Notes: a model not told the origin generated them from the letters alone. DNA of 64,000 bases from Sulfuritalea sp. (GCA_030247575.1 JAOTRV010000002.1:62001-126000), one strand, 5' to 3'; counted from the first letter of the stretch, positions 24,632 through 33,393 are shown. Numbers and translations: made by a program.

Positions 24632-25399
24632 TCAGTACTTGCCCCAGCAGGCATCGGCCTGCATATGCGATTCAACCAATGCGATGTCCGTCGGGCTATC
24701 GACCGAATACGATTTGACAAAGGGATAGGGAGCGATGTACTGCCGAAACGGCATATCGAGAATCCTGTTGCTGTCGCACGCCTCCAGTTGTTCAAGACGC
24801 GTTTCCGGATGCAGGGTGAAGGCCTGAAGGTACTGCCAGCGAAAAGCAAAGATGCCATATATCCGCCTCGCTTCCAGCGCTGGAGTGAATGCTCCCTTGC
24901 AATAGGGCACCGCCGCACGCGACGTGTAAAGCACCTCACCGTGCGCGTTGTAGATCAGCTTGACCGTATCCGGATTGCGCCAGATCCCTTCCTCCGTAAT
25001 GTGCATGGCCAATACGGTGCAGGGAATTGCCGGGTCCCGCTTCAAGGGCGCAACGACCGCATCGATCATGTCGGGGAGCATCATCGGCTCGTCGCCCTGC
25101 ACGCAAACGACGATATCGTTGTCGCCGAGTGGCGTAGCAAGCTTGGTGGCCGCTTCAGCCACACGATCCAGGGCTCGCGTATGGTGTGAGCCGGTCATCA
25201 CCAATGGGTAGCCTTTGGCGTTGGCGAATTGTTCGATTTCGGCATCGCAGGTGGCAAGCACAAGCTCATCCCAGCCCTGGTAAAGGCGTGCCCGGCAAAA
25301 TACGTGTTCGACCATCGGTCGGCCAAGAATCGAAAACAAGGGCTTGCCCGGAAAGCGGGATGCGGCCATGCGCGCCGGAACGATACCAACTATCTTCAT
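24632..25399 (-). CDS. KdsB-like cytidylyltransferase (CMP-sugar synthetase)
   Basis: A 255-residue nucleotidyltransferase. The signature is GIVPARMAASRFPGKPL near the start, with QGDEPMM and DSPTDIALVE farther on, the pattern of CMP-Kdo synthetase (KdsB). KdsB activates 3-deoxy-manno-octulosonate with CTP. As this copy lies in a run of sugar-modifying enzymes instead of the housekeeping kds genes, I infer it activates the pathway's end product, probably an ulosonic acid or another acidic or carbocyclic sugar. It starts 39 bases after the neighbouring Gfo/Idh gene. A second CMP-transferase is at about 30.5 kb. Confidence 0.82.
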   Translation of the reverse strand: MKIVGIVPARMAASRFPGKPLFSILGRPMVEHVFCRARLYQGWDELVLATCDAEIEQFANAKGYPLVMTGSHHTRALDRVAEAATKLATPLGDNDIVVCVQGDEPMMLPDMIDAVVAPLKRDPAIPCTVLAMHITEEGIWRNPDTVKLIYNAHGEVLYTSRAAVPYCKGAFTPALEARRIYGIFAFRWQYLQAFTLHPETRLEQLEACDSNRILDMPFRQYIAPYPFVKSYSVDSPTDIALVESHMQADACWGKY

Positions 25400-25438
25400 C
25401 GTCTGTCCTGAGTATGAGTGGGTTGCAGTGGCGCCGGA

Positions 25439-26530
25439 TCAAGCGGGCGTTCGGTACAGATTCGCCAGCGCCTCGTCCGCGCGACCAAGGCGCTGGCTGT
25501 CGCCGGCTGTCGCCACATCAGCCCAGTCACCTCGTTCATCGGCGACATAGAAGCTGTTGAGCAGGCGAATGGTCGACAGCGCGTCGTCTCGGGAGACCGA
25601 AAACGGCTTGTCGTCCCTGAAAAATTCAACGATTTCCTTATATAGCTGTTCATGACCGTGGCCATAGACGTTACCCGAAAAATCTTCCGAGTTCGCGACA
25701 CAGGCGGACGGGTCTGGCGTATAGACCTGAAGCTCGTTCACGGCGATGCCGCCAATTTGCGCCAGACCGTTTTCGCATACCAGGGAAAGACTCGCTTCGT
25801 AGTCTATCGGCCGGGCCGCGGTAGTCACCTCAAGATTGCCGAGCGCACCGTTGCTAAACGAAACCGATCCCACTGCCGTATCCTCAACTTCAATCTCGAC
25901 GCCGAGCGTAGACATCGAGGCACATACCCGAGCGACCTCTCCACCGAAATACCGCATCAAGTCGACGTGATGAACACCCTGGTTGGTCAAGCAACCCCCA
26001 TCCATCGCAAAAGTGCCGCGCCAGGGCGCTAGGTCGTAATATCGCTGCGGCCGACACCAGCGAACGCGCACCGAAACGAGCCGTATGCGCCCCAATTCAC
26101 CAGAATCGAGCCCCTGCTTCACCCGTTGAACGGCTAAATTGTGACGATTCTGGAATACCGGGAAAAGCTGCAATCCATACCTTGCCGCCGCTGCGTAGGC
26201 ATGCACCAACTGGGAAGGTCTCATGAAGGTCGGCTTTTCGACGATGAGATTCTTCCGGTAGTTCTCGATGATGTCGAGTCCGTGCTCATGGTGCATGCCC
26301 GATGGCGTGACGATCGCCACCGTATTGATTTCGGGATGCGCGGCAAGCATCCTCCTGTAGTCGCTGTAGGCCTTGGCCCCAAACTCGTCCTGATAGACCT
26401 GCGCCTTGGCGATCTCGAGATCGCAGACGGCGACCAATTCGGCACCCGTCGTCTGCATTATCGAGCGGCAATGGTGGCCCGACACCCGGCCACATCCGAT
26501 GATTGCAATCTTCGCTGACTTTTGGTTCAT
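25439..26530 (-). CDS. Gfo/Idh/MocA-family oxidoreductase
   Basis: A 363-residue NAD(P)-dependent oxidoreductase. It has the Rossmann start IAIIGCGRVSGHHCRSI, the VEKPTFM lysine motif and GGCLTNQGVHHVDLMRYFGG. A GG repeat before the conserved histidine in the second domain is in the inositol-dehydrogenase/Gfo pattern. The ATG overlaps the stop of the aminotransferase upstream by 4 bases. Paired with that enzyme and the KdsB-like gene, it likely oxidises a sugar or cyclitol hydroxyl to a ketone for transamination, or acts in reverse. Substrate is unassigned. Confidence 0.85.
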   Translation of the reverse strand: MNQKSAKIAIIGCGRVSGHHCRSIMQTTGAELVAVCDLEIAKAQVYQDEFGAKAYSDYRRMLAAHPEINTVAIVTPSGMHHEHGLDIIENYRKNLIVEKPTFMRPSQLVHAYAAAARYGLQLFPVFQNRHNLAVQRVKQGLDSGELGRIRLVSVRVRWCRPQRYYDLAPWRGTFAMDGGCLTNQGVHHVDLMRYFGGEVARVCASMSTLGVEIEVEDTAVGSVSFSNGALGNLEVTTAARPIDYEASLSLVCENGLAQIGGIAVNELQVYTPDPSACVANSEDFSGNVYGHGHEQLYKEIVEFFRDDKPFSVSRDDALSTIRLLNSFYVADERGDWADVATAGDSQRLGRADEALANLYRTPA

Positions 26531-27630
26531 TTCACTTCTTCCATATGAACGGCTGCAACTGCCTTGATGGCCTCGACCATGGGCACGAATCCTTCGGCCG
26601 TGGTGGCCGAGAATCGGCTATAACCCTGCAGGCAGTCGTCCTTGAACTCCCTACGATACAGAACAAGTGGTTCCAGAGCGCGATGAACGACTGCGGCCCG
26701 GTGGCCAAATGCGACATGCTGAAAGTTGCCTTGGGTTGGCAGCACATCAAAGCCCAGGGATTCCATCTGCCCGGCGAAATATCGCTTACCGCTGTTGAGC
26801 CGTTGTACCGAAGCCATCATTGCGTCAGCGCGGTCGAGCATGCGTTCCATGAAAACAATGCTGAACGTGCCTACCTCATACATCGGCCGCAACTTGTGAT
26901 AGTAACGGATTGTCTCCGGATGACCGACAGCATATCCGATCCGTAAACCGGCCAGCCCCCAGGCTTTGGCGAATGTACGTGCCACCACCAGATGACGGCA
27001 ATCTCGGGTCCAGGGAACGCAGGTTGCGTCGTAAAACGGGTGATAAGCCTCGTCAATCAGGACAACCGTATCGAGGCGCTCGCACAAGTCGACGACTGCG
27101 CGCAACTCCTCAAGCGACAGTACGGTTCCAGTGGGACTGTCCGGATTCGGCAGGCAAAAGAGCCTCGGCCTGACGCGTGACAGATGCGCAAGAATCCGCT
27201 CTACCGTCAGACTCGGCCCCTGCGGCCCGCGCTCATACACCAGAGGCTCGACCCGTGCGCCGAACATCTGGCAATACACCGGATACATGGCGAAGGTCGG
27301 GACGGTGTGAACGACGGCGTCCCCCTCGTCAACGAAGGCCTCGAACGTCAGCCGGATGGCCCCGTCGCTGCCCGGGGTAAGCAACAAGGCCTCAGGCGGG
27401 ACATCCAGCCAGCGCGCCAGCTTGCGATAGAGTTCGGCGCACTCGGGATAAGTGGCCAGGCACGCTGGATCGATTGCCTGCATGATTCCGGCGGTGACTT
27501 CCATCAGTTCCGGGTCGAGATTCTCGTTCTTGTCCAGCCACATCGGCCCTTCAGGACGCGGTGCGGTGCTTTGCCAATCCGGACGCGAAAGCGCCGGATT
27601 GAGGAGAGGATTTCGGGGTCGCACGATCAT
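26527..27630 (-). CDS. PLP-dependent class I/II aminotransferase (HisC-like)
   Basis: A 367-residue fold-type-I aminotransferase. Conserved elements are TPGSDGAIRLTFEAF, NPDSPTG and LIDEAYHPFY, with the PLP-binding Lys222 in RTFAKAWGLAGLRIGY. The family includes histidinol-phosphate aminotransferase, but the setting next to Gfo/Idh, KdsB-like and cyclase enzymes suggests an amino sugar or amino-cyclitol. It also resembles enzymes that make amino acids attached to glycans. It starts 28 bases after the methyltransferase stop. This is the first gene of the coupled run. Confidence 0.82.
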   Translation of the reverse strand: MIVRPRNPLLNPALSRPDWQSTAPRPEGPMWLDKNENLDPELMEVTAGIMQAIDPACLATYPECAELYRKLARWLDVPPEALLLTPGSDGAIRLTFEAFVDEGDAVVHTVPTFAMYPVYCQMFGARVEPLVYERGPQGPSLTVERILAHLSRVRPRLFCLPNPDSPTGTVLSLEELRAVVDLCERLDTVVLIDEAYHPFYDATCVPWTRDCRHLVVARTFAKAWGLAGLRIGYAVGHPETIRYYHKLRPMYEVGTFSIVFMERMLDRADAMMASVQRLNSGKRYFAGQMESLGFDVLPTQGNFQHVAFGHRAAVVHRALEPLVLYRREFKDDCLQGYSRFSATTAEGFVPMVEAIKAVAAVHMEEVK

Positions 27631-27658
27631 TCCTTTGCCAATCTCTTTTTCTGCCAGC

Positions 27659-28417
27659 TCACCAGGCGGCCCGCATCTGGTCAGCGATTGCCGCAGGCAG
27701 ATTCAGTTCCAATTCGCGGGACTCGCCGCCGACAGGCTTCCCGATCGCCATTGCAGCGAAGCACAACTCCGAATACGAAGTCACGGCGGTCTTTCCCGGC
27801 GGACCGTAATAGCCATAGGCGAAGACGCGGTGCGCGCCCAACTTCGTCGCCCGGCGCATCAGGTCACCGGCGTTCAGTACAACGTAGGGCGCGATCTCAC
27901 CTTCCAGCTTTCCGGCGTAATTGATGTACTGGTATGACTTGCCGATGTCGTTGACTCCGTCGTCAATCGCCAGCCGAAAGCTGGCAATAAAGGTTCCACC
28001 CGGTCTTACCATCGCCCATGCCCTGGCCAACATATTCTCGAAGGAAAGATTCCAGTCGATACAGCTCAGCGAGAACACCAAGTCGTACGACGCTTCGGCA
28101 ATACTACCCGGCGGCAAGCGAAGAAAATCCCCACTCAGTATCCTAGCCCGGGGATTGAGCCTTGCCGCTGAGGCAGCCGCCTCGGCATGGATTTCATTGC
28201 CCGTATAGCGCTCCGCACCGAACCGCTCGCGCAGAGCGAGCCCCAGTCCGCCACAGCCGCAGCCGATATCAAGGATTTCCGGCGAGCCACCAGGCCAGAC
28301 GCGCTCCATGACCACCCGCTCGGATTCATAAAACTGGTCCCACCGGATCCGATTCTGGCTGAAGTAGCGCTCGAGCTCTACAGTGCTGTAGGCAAGATTC
28401 CCGATATCACTATTCAT
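27659..28417 (-). CDS. Class I SAM-dependent methyltransferase
   Basis: A 252-residue Rossmann-type methyltransferase. Motif I is ILDIGCGCGGLGLAL (SAM binding), motif II-like YTGNEIH, and SYDLVFSLSCIDW holds the acidic and aromatic residues of motif III. It would methylate a hydroxyl, amine or carboxyl of a sugar in this locus. It lies 36 bases after the FkbM-type methyltransferase gene and before the aminotransferase gene. No further specificity can be read. Confidence 0.82.
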   Translation of the reverse strand: MNSDIGNLAYSTVELERYFSQNRIRWDQFYESERVVMERVWPGGSPEILDIGCGCGGLGLALRERFGAERYTGNEIHAEAAASAARLNPRARILSGDFLRLPPGSIAEASYDLVFSLSCIDWNLSFENMLARAWAMVRPGGTFIASFRLAIDDGVNDIGKSYQYINYAGKLEGEIAPYVVLNAGDLMRRATKLGAHRVFAYGYYGPPGKTAVTSYSELCFAAMAIGKPVGGESRELELNLPAAIADQMRAAW

Positions 28418-28453
28418 ACTAATGGCCGTCTGTAGCTTGGCCGGAACTCAACA

Positions 28454-29302
28454 TCATTGGGCCTTGCGCACGAAGATATGGTTGTAGATACAGTTCATCT
28501 CTCCAATGTAGAACTCGTCTGCATGTTCGCGCTTGTGCAGGACAAGGCCATGCGTATCCATGATGGCATTGATCTCCGCGCATTCGTCAAGATTGATATT
28601 GAGTTCGATCAGCACGGATTTTAGCCGCTTGTCGGCAAGCGTCGCTGACGCACCATCGACGATCTTCTTCTCGATGCCGTCGACATCAATCTTCAAGTGG
28701 GCCGGAAACGGTGGATTGAACTGGCGAATGAAATCATCGATCGTAAAACCCAACATCGACTGCTTGAATTTCGGCGTGTAGGCTTCACCCTTCCAGTCCT
28801 TTGCCTCGCCGAAACTGTTTAGCGCTCCGCCCAATTCGGTATTGGCCATAAAAAACGAGTCAAGACGCGTGTCGTCGTTGAAGGCTATGCAATACGATGA
28901 AATCAGGTTGTCGAAACCGTTCAATTCGATGTTCCGGCTAAGCAGGAAATAGTTGCCGGGTGACGGCTCGAAGGCAAGCACCGACAAGCCCCTAAGCGCC
29001 GCATAGAGCGTATATAAACCGACGTTGGCGCCTACATCCCAGAGAATATCCGACTTTGCAAAGCCGTCGATCCACTCCAGGGTTTCCGGTTCCTTGGTCA
29101 TCAGCGTACGCGCCCGCCACTCCGGCAATCGACTCGGACAATAGAACTTCAGGCGGCCGATCTTCGCGTCTTCCTCTACCACCGGCACCAACTGCTCCGA
29201 CAAGTGGGAGAAAATCTGGGACGCGTAGCGCCCTGTTCCCAGCCGAATCCCCGCTTTCAGCGCTGCGGTGGCGAAATCAATTGTGACTCTCCTAATGCCC
29301 AT
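28454..29302 (-). CDS. FkbM-family methyltransferase
   Basis: A 282-residue SAM-dependent methyltransferase of the FkbM type. LWDVGANVGLYTLYAA is motif I, VLAFEPSPGNYFLLSRNIELN is the following segment, and HLKIDVDGIEKKIVDGA is the conserved FkbM signature (KIDVxGxE). Such enzymes O-methylate sugars or polyketides. It starts 92 bases downstream of the SDR gene (about 29.3 kb); that gap contains no obvious gene. The target sugar is unknown. Confidence 0.85.
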   Translation of the reverse strand: MGIRRVTIDFATAALKAGIRLGTGRYASQIFSHLSEQLVPVVEEDAKIGRLKFYCPSRLPEWRARTLMTKEPETLEWIDGFAKSDILWDVGANVGLYTLYAALRGLSVLAFEPSPGNYFLLSRNIELNGFDNLISSYCIAFNDDTRLDSFFMANTELGGALNSFGEAKDWKGEAYTPKFKQSMLGFTIDDFIRQFNPPFPAHLKIDVDGIEKKIVDGASATLADKRLKSVLIELNINLDECAEINAIMDTHGLVLHKREHADEFYIGEMNCIYNHIFVRKAQ

Positions 29303-29394
29303 ATGCTTCTGTTCCAGTTTGTATCAATTCAAAAGGCCAATGCCCAGAAGTCCAAATACTCCAAGACGCATGACTCGATCAGAGCCGCCAGTAA

Positions 29395-30198
29395 TCACCA
29401 CACGCCCCATCCGCCATCGACCATCAGATTCTGGCCGGTCACATACTTCGACATATCGCTTGCCAAGTACGCGACAACACCACGAAAATCATCCTCAGTC
29501 GCCATTCGTCCCATAGGCGTTTTTGCTTGATACCGAGCAACAAACTCTTCCGGCTGGCCTCTAGCTATTCCACCGGGTGATATTGCGTTAACGCGCACAT
29601 AAGGGGCAATGGTCGTCGATAACCAACGGGTAAATTGGATGAGTCCACCCTTTGACACTCCATACGCAGCTGGGTTACTCATTGCCGTTCCCTCGTACAA
29701 ACTCCAATCAGGGCCGTACTCGCCATAGATTGAGGCTATGTTGATAATGCTCGCACCGTTGGCTACCTTTAGCAATGGGGCCAAACCCTGGCAAAGATGG
29801 AACGCGGCCGTGAGGTTTACTTCAATTGCACGACGCCAAGTAATCACGGTCTGTTCCGCGAACGGAACTGCCCATCCTTGTAATTCTGAAGTACCTACAA
29901 AGGCCGCGTTATTGATGAGAATATTTATACCTTCGCCACTACAGCTTATCCAGTCTATCAACTCCGCACGCTGCTCCTGGTGCTCCAAATCACAATGGCG
30001 ATGCTGAATTCTTGACCCCCAACGTTGGCTCAGCTTGTCGGACAGACGTTCGAAATCCGAACCTGGCTGATCAATCAAGACCAGATCAGAACCGAGTTCG
30101 GCCAAGGTTTCGGCCATTATCTTCCCTAGACCGCCGGTTGCGCCAGTGACCAAGGCACGGCGCCCTTTAAGGCTCATGAGTTTTTCAATTGTAGTCAC
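29395..30198 (-). CDS. PtmA-like SDR of the legionaminic acid set
   Basis: A 267-residue classical SDR. ALVTGATGGLGKIMAETL binds the dinucleotide, NNAAFVGTS and IINIASIYGEYG precede Tyr-x3-Lys (YGVSK). The combination with a CMP-sugar synthetase and Gfo/Idh gene recalls PtmA in Campylobacter flagellin-glycan clusters, where it supports legionaminic-acid synthesis; the precise role is less defined. I chose the GTG at 30198, which overlaps the stop of the cytidylyltransferase (GTGA). An ATG at 30228 is the alternative. Its sequence is visibly more AT-rich than the flanks. Confidence 0.72.
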   Translation of the reverse strand: MTTIEKLMSLKGRRALVTGATGGLGKIMAETLAELGSDLVLIDQPGSDFERLSDKLSQRWGSRIQHRHCDLEHQEQRAELIDWISCSGEGINILINNAAFVGTSELQGWAVPFAEQTVITWRRAIEVNLTAAFHLCQGLAPLLKVANGASIINIASIYGEYGPDWSLYEGTAMSNPAAYGVSKGGLIQFTRWLSTTIAPYVRVNAISPGGIARGQPEEFVARYQAKTPMGRMATEDDFRGVVAYLASDMSKYVTGQNLMVDGGWGVW

Positions 30199-30899
30199 GA
30201 TTCGCGCCTTCTGATATCCAGAAGACATTCTGCAATCTGGAAGTCCAGTAGTGTGTCAATGTCAATTGCGCGATGCACTGGCACCTTGGTAGCCCGCACT
30301 CGCCCTTCGAAAATGGAGTTGTGGGTCATCACAAACTCTGGCCGGACAACGTAAGCAACGGTTGCCATGTCATAAACCAACGGCGAATCCTGCCGATGAC
30401 CAATTACAGAATTCGTTGGGATCAGCACCCCAACCGTTCCGTCGGGGTTAAATTTCACCATGTTGAAGTAAGGGCTACGATGGGCCTCAGCGACAGTGAT
30501 AACTATGTCTGCATCGCCCTTTTCAAATTCGTCCAGACAGTCTTCAATGTCGGCAGGTAGCCTCAAGGGCGCCGTAGTTGGTACGGAGACCATCGCACTG
30601 GGTAGCGCTCCATTCGATTCTCGCAAGTAATTGAGCGCGTGCTGCCAAGCCAACCATTCGGGGCTATTGTCGCGCGCAAGTTCTTCAGGGCGAATAAACG
30701 GTACCTCAGCCCCATGCTCGCGTGCCACGGCCGCTATCTCCTCGGAATCTGTTGAGACGAGCACGCGCTCAATGCGCTTGACCGCATGTGCGTGTTCGAT
30801 AGACCACGCTATTAATGGCTTGCCGCCCAGAAAGCGGATATTCTTGCCGGGCAAACCTTTTGAACCGCCACGAGCGAAAATGAAAGCGGTTGCGTTCAT
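30195..30899 (-). CDS. CMP-legionaminic/nonulosonic acid synthetase (PtmB/LegF-like)
   Basis: A 234-residue CMP-sugar synthetase of the NeuA type. It begins ATAFIFARGGSKGLPGKNI, the CTP-binding signature; TTAPLRLPADIEDCLDEF and DIDTLLDFQIAE complete the pattern. It would activate legionaminic acid (or its acetamidino form) with CTP for transfer. The ATG at 30899 overlaps the following gene's stop by 4 bases (ATGA). With LegI and LegB-LegC in the same operon, the substrate is most likely legionaminic acid, not sialic or pseudaminic acid. Confidence 0.85.
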   Translation of the reverse strand: MNATAFIFARGGSKGLPGKNIRFLGGKPLIAWSIEHAHAVKRIERVLVSTDSEEIAAVAREHGAEVPFIRPEELARDNSPEWLAWQHALNYLRESNGALPSAMVSVPTTAPLRLPADIEDCLDEFEKGDADIVITVAEAHRSPYFNMVKFNPDGTVGVLIPTNSVIGHRQDSPLVYDMATVAYVVRPEFVMTHNSIFEGRVRATKVPVHRAIDIDTLLDFQIAECLLDIRRRES

Positions 30900-31930
30900 G
30901 CGCGGGCTTTCCACTTTTCTTGCATTCTTTCGACTCGTATCTGGCTACCCGATTCAGACGCATTACGCGCCGCGTCAACGATTTGCAGCACCTTCAATCC
31001 ATCCTCACCTGTAATCAAAGGCTCCTTGTGCTGGCTGGCACAACTCAGAAAATGCCGCCACTCGGCCAAATAGCTATCATCACGCTGGTGTTGGTACCGG
31101 AACAACTCACGCCACTCCTTTTGCCCTGCTTCAAAGTGTTCAACCATACCTGTTAGACCATTCCAGCGCAGACTGCCGTTTTCACCAATTGCAGTACAAA
31201 GCCTTGTACTGTCGTGGCGAACGAAATCTAAGGTCACTGTGCCGATAAGCTGGTGGCCGCTCTCTGTTGGCGTAAAACCAAGAATCAAGTGAGCGGTGTC
31301 TTCAACATTGATCTCCAATCTACTTTGCCTACTAAGTGTGGCCTTTACCCAGTCTACTTCGCCAAAGATCCAACGCAGATAATCAAGCTCATGACTCATC
31401 TCAAGTAGTGCCCCCCCCCCGAGTTCCCGTCGTGCCGAGACTCCCTTTCTGTAATCGGTGTCAGGACGCCAAGACGGCAAGTATTGGCCAATCTCACAGC
31501 GGACAGATAGGGTTCGGCCAATCATCTTTTCGTTGAGCACGTCACGGAATTTTCTTAACGAAGGCAGGAAGCGAAGGTTATAACCAGTGAGCAGCACGGC
31601 TTTCTGTTCGCGACAGGTTTTAAGCAACTGCGTTACACCGTCAAGACTGGCCGACAGGGGCTTCTCAACAAGAAGATGCACCCCGGCCTGTGCCAATGGC
31701 TGGGCCGTATTCAGGTGAAGCGTCGCCGGGCTTGCGATGACCGCCACCTGAGGTGCAAAGGCGATAGCCTGTTCCAAGTGAAAAACGCACCCATTTGCAT
31801 ACTCCGGAATTGAAACACATTCCTGATGGCGCAAGACGCGGATGTCCGAATCGGGTAGGAGTTCCCTGGCAAGGCGCAGATGACGATTGCCGATACTACC
31901 GAGGCCAACAATGAGAATGCGGTTAATCAA
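30896..31930 (-). CDS. Gfo/Idh/MocA-family oxidoreductase in legionaminic-acid set
   Basis: A 344-residue NAD(P)-dependent oxidoreductase (Rossmann ILIVGLGSIGNRHLRLAREL, lysine motif VEKPLS). It matches the Gfo/Idh genes that accompany PtmA/PtmB-like pairs in nonulosonic-acid loci, although its step is not defined. I chose a TTG at 31930, overlapping the hisF-like stop (TTGA); the longer frame starts inside hisF. The coding strand carries a run of ten G in the conserved GGGALL motif (31411-31420), a potential frameshift hotspot. Confidence 0.75.
   Translation of the reverse strand: MINRILIVGLGSIGNRHLRLARELLPDSDIRVLRHQECVSIPEYANGCVFHLEQAIAFAPQVAVIASPATLHLNTAQPLAQAGVHLLVEKPLSASLDGVTQLLKTCREQKAVLLTGYNLRFLPSLRKFRDVLNEKMIGRTLSVRCEIGQYLPSWRPDTDYRKGVSARRELGGGALLEMSHELDYLRWIFGEVDWVKATLSRQSRLEINVEDTAHLILGFTPTESGHQLIGTVTLDFVRHDSTRLCTAIGENGSLRWNGLTGMVEHFEAGQKEWRELFRYQHQRDDSYLAEWRHFLSCASQHKEPLITGEDGLKVLQIVDAARNASESGSQIRVERMQEKWKARA
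31411..31420. repeat. Homopolymeric C10 (G10 in coding sense) tract
   Basis: Ten consecutive C on the plus strand, read as ten G in the Gfo/Idh gene at 30896-31930. It encodes three glycines of a conserved motif, and a one-base change would frameshift the rest of the enzyme. Confidence 0.9.
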
Positions 31931-32751
31931 TTGAATGAGGCCGTGTCTTGAGCTTTCCGATGCTGCTCGAGCAACTGGACATCCCAAACAGGCAGATCAA
32001 CTCCGCCGGCAATAAGCGATTGGCGTGCTCGCTTCAGTCCATCTCCCACAAAGTTATGCAGATGTGCGGTTGCTACCGCATCAACACGCGCGTCCGCAAG
32101 CCCTGTGGCAAGGTGAGTTGCGTTTCCGGCCCCTCCCGCCAAAATCACGGGCTTGGGCATATCAAGCGGTAACTGATCAAGTAGTTGCAAATCGTAGCCC
32201 TGACCGGTGCCATCGCGATCTATCGAATTGAGATAAATCTCACCAACAGCAGTGTTTGTAACCCGCTCAATCCAATATGCAGCTGGACCCTCTACGCATC
32301 GGCTACCGGCTTCCGTCCAAGCCCGGTACGCGCCATCTGCTACACGCCTGATGTCGATTGAGGCTACAACACATTGCTGACCAAACTCACGAGCTAATTC
32401 ACCAATAAAGCCCTTGCTCTCATAGAGCGGAGTATTCACAACCACCTTGTCGGCGCCTGAGTGGAGTAATGCATGGGCGTGGCTAATGGTACGAATCCCC
32501 CCTCCAGCCGCAATGGGGACAAAGCACCCTTCTGACAAAATTTTTAGGGCCTCGCAGAAGGCTCCTGTGTCACGCTCGTTCCGAGTAACATCGAGCACGA
32601 CCAGTTCATCGATCGAGAACGAAATCTGCGAGAAATTGTAGTTGGTCTGCAGCCACTTAATATCGCCCACCTTCTGCAAGCGAAAATTTCGGCTAAGCAT
32701 GAACTGCCCACTGTTGTAGAGCAGAGCAAATATCAAACGCTTTTTCGGCAT
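31927..32751 (-). CDS. HisF-like cyclase subunit for acetamidino sugar synthesis
   Basis: A 274-residue TIM-barrel paralogue of HisF. GGGIRTISHAHALLHSGADKVVVNT and the second phosphate-binding glycine motif VILAGGAGN are present. The N-terminal catalytic aspartate region of true HisF (CLDV) is replaced by ALLYNSG, as in WbuZ/HisF2 paralogues. With the HisH-like and WbpG-like proteins it should form an amidotransferase that delivers ammonia to an acetamido sugar to give an acetamidino group. The ATG at 32751 is used. Histidine synthesis is unlikely because no other his genes are present. Confidence 0.85.
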   Translation of the reverse strand: MPKKRLIFALLYNSGQFMLSRNFRLQKVGDIKWLQTNYNFSQISFSIDELVVLDVTRNERDTGAFCEALKILSEGCFVPIAAGGGIRTISHAHALLHSGADKVVVNTPLYESKGFIGELAREFGQQCVVASIDIRRVADGAYRAWTEAGSRCVEGPAAYWIERVTNTAVGEIYLNSIDRDGTGQGYDLQLLDQLPLDMPKPVILAGGAGNATHLATGLADARVDAVATAHLHNFVGDGLKRARQSLIAGGVDLPVWDVQLLEQHRKAQDTASFN

Positions 32752-32766
32752 AAAGTGATCATTGGG

Positions 32767-33393
32767 CTATTGCGCCAAGAAATTTTTCAGGAGCAGCAGG
32801 CCGTTGGTCTGACTCTTCTCGGGGTGAAATTGAACAGCGAAAATATTGTCCTTCTCATAGGCCGCCAAGAACTCAGTCCCATGCACACACGTGGCAACCT
32901 CTCCACTCAGCCCAGCGGACAACATGCGGTATGAATGGACAAAGTAGAAATCTGCTGTTTCTGGCAAACTCCGAAAAATAATTGCATCGGGCTTACTGCG
33001 TACCGAATTGAAACCGATGTGGGGTATTTTGTTTACCCCAATTTCCTCGAATGTGAACTTATCTACTGGTATCGGGATCAAGCCAAGACCCAACGTATCA
33101 CCGTCCTCAGAGCCATGACTTCCCATCAACTGCATACCAAGACAGATTCCGAGAATCTTCCTGCCCCTATTTTGTACCACTTCCAAGATCGCCTTATCTA
33201 GCCCAGTATGACGTAGCGTGGTCATTGCTTTTCGAAAGGATCCAACACCCGGCAACACAAGTCCCTGTGCCCGCACGACTTCATCTGGTTCACTGGTAAC
33301 AATTGGATTGCAGCCGAGATATCGTAGCGCACTAAGCACGGACCAAATGTTTCCCATACCATAGTCGACGACGACAATGCGAGGGTCCATCAT
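32767..33393 (-). CDS. HisH-like glutamine amidotransferase
   Basis: A 208-residue class I glutamine amidotransferase. The nucleophile is Cys84 in GICLGMQLMG, and the His-Glu pair lies in AVQFHPEKSQ near the C-terminus. It would hydrolyse glutamine and pass ammonia to the HisF-like barrel. In Pseudomonas and Legionella surface loci such HisH2/HisF2 pairs serve WbpG-like amidotransferases. It lies 15 bases upstream of the HisF-like gene and overlaps the WbpG-like stop by 4 bases. Confidence 0.88.
   Translation of the reverse strand: MMDPRIVVVDYGMGNIWSVLSALRYLGCNPIVTSEPDEVVRAQGLVLPGVGSFRKAMTTLRHTGLDKAILEVVQNRGRKILGICLGMQLMGSHGSEDGDTLGLGLIPIPVDKFTFEEIGVNKIPHIGFNSVRSKPDAIIFRSLPETADFYFVHSYRMLSAGLSGEVATCVHGTEFLAAYEKDNIFAVQFHPEKSQTNGLLLLKNFLAQ

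Noticed and set aside
24632-25399. Housekeeping kdsB of LPS inner-core Kdo
   Set aside because: It is embedded in an unusual enzyme run without kdsA, kdsC or kdtA. A specialised role is more likely, although a core function cannot be excluded.
26527-27630. Histidinol-phosphate aminotransferase (HisC)
   Set aside because: No histidine operon context, and neighbours are sugar-modifying enzymes.
31927-33393. HisF and HisH of histidine synthesis
   Set aside because: No other his genes are present, the HisF catalytic start is altered, and a WbpG-like amidotransferase overlaps HisH.
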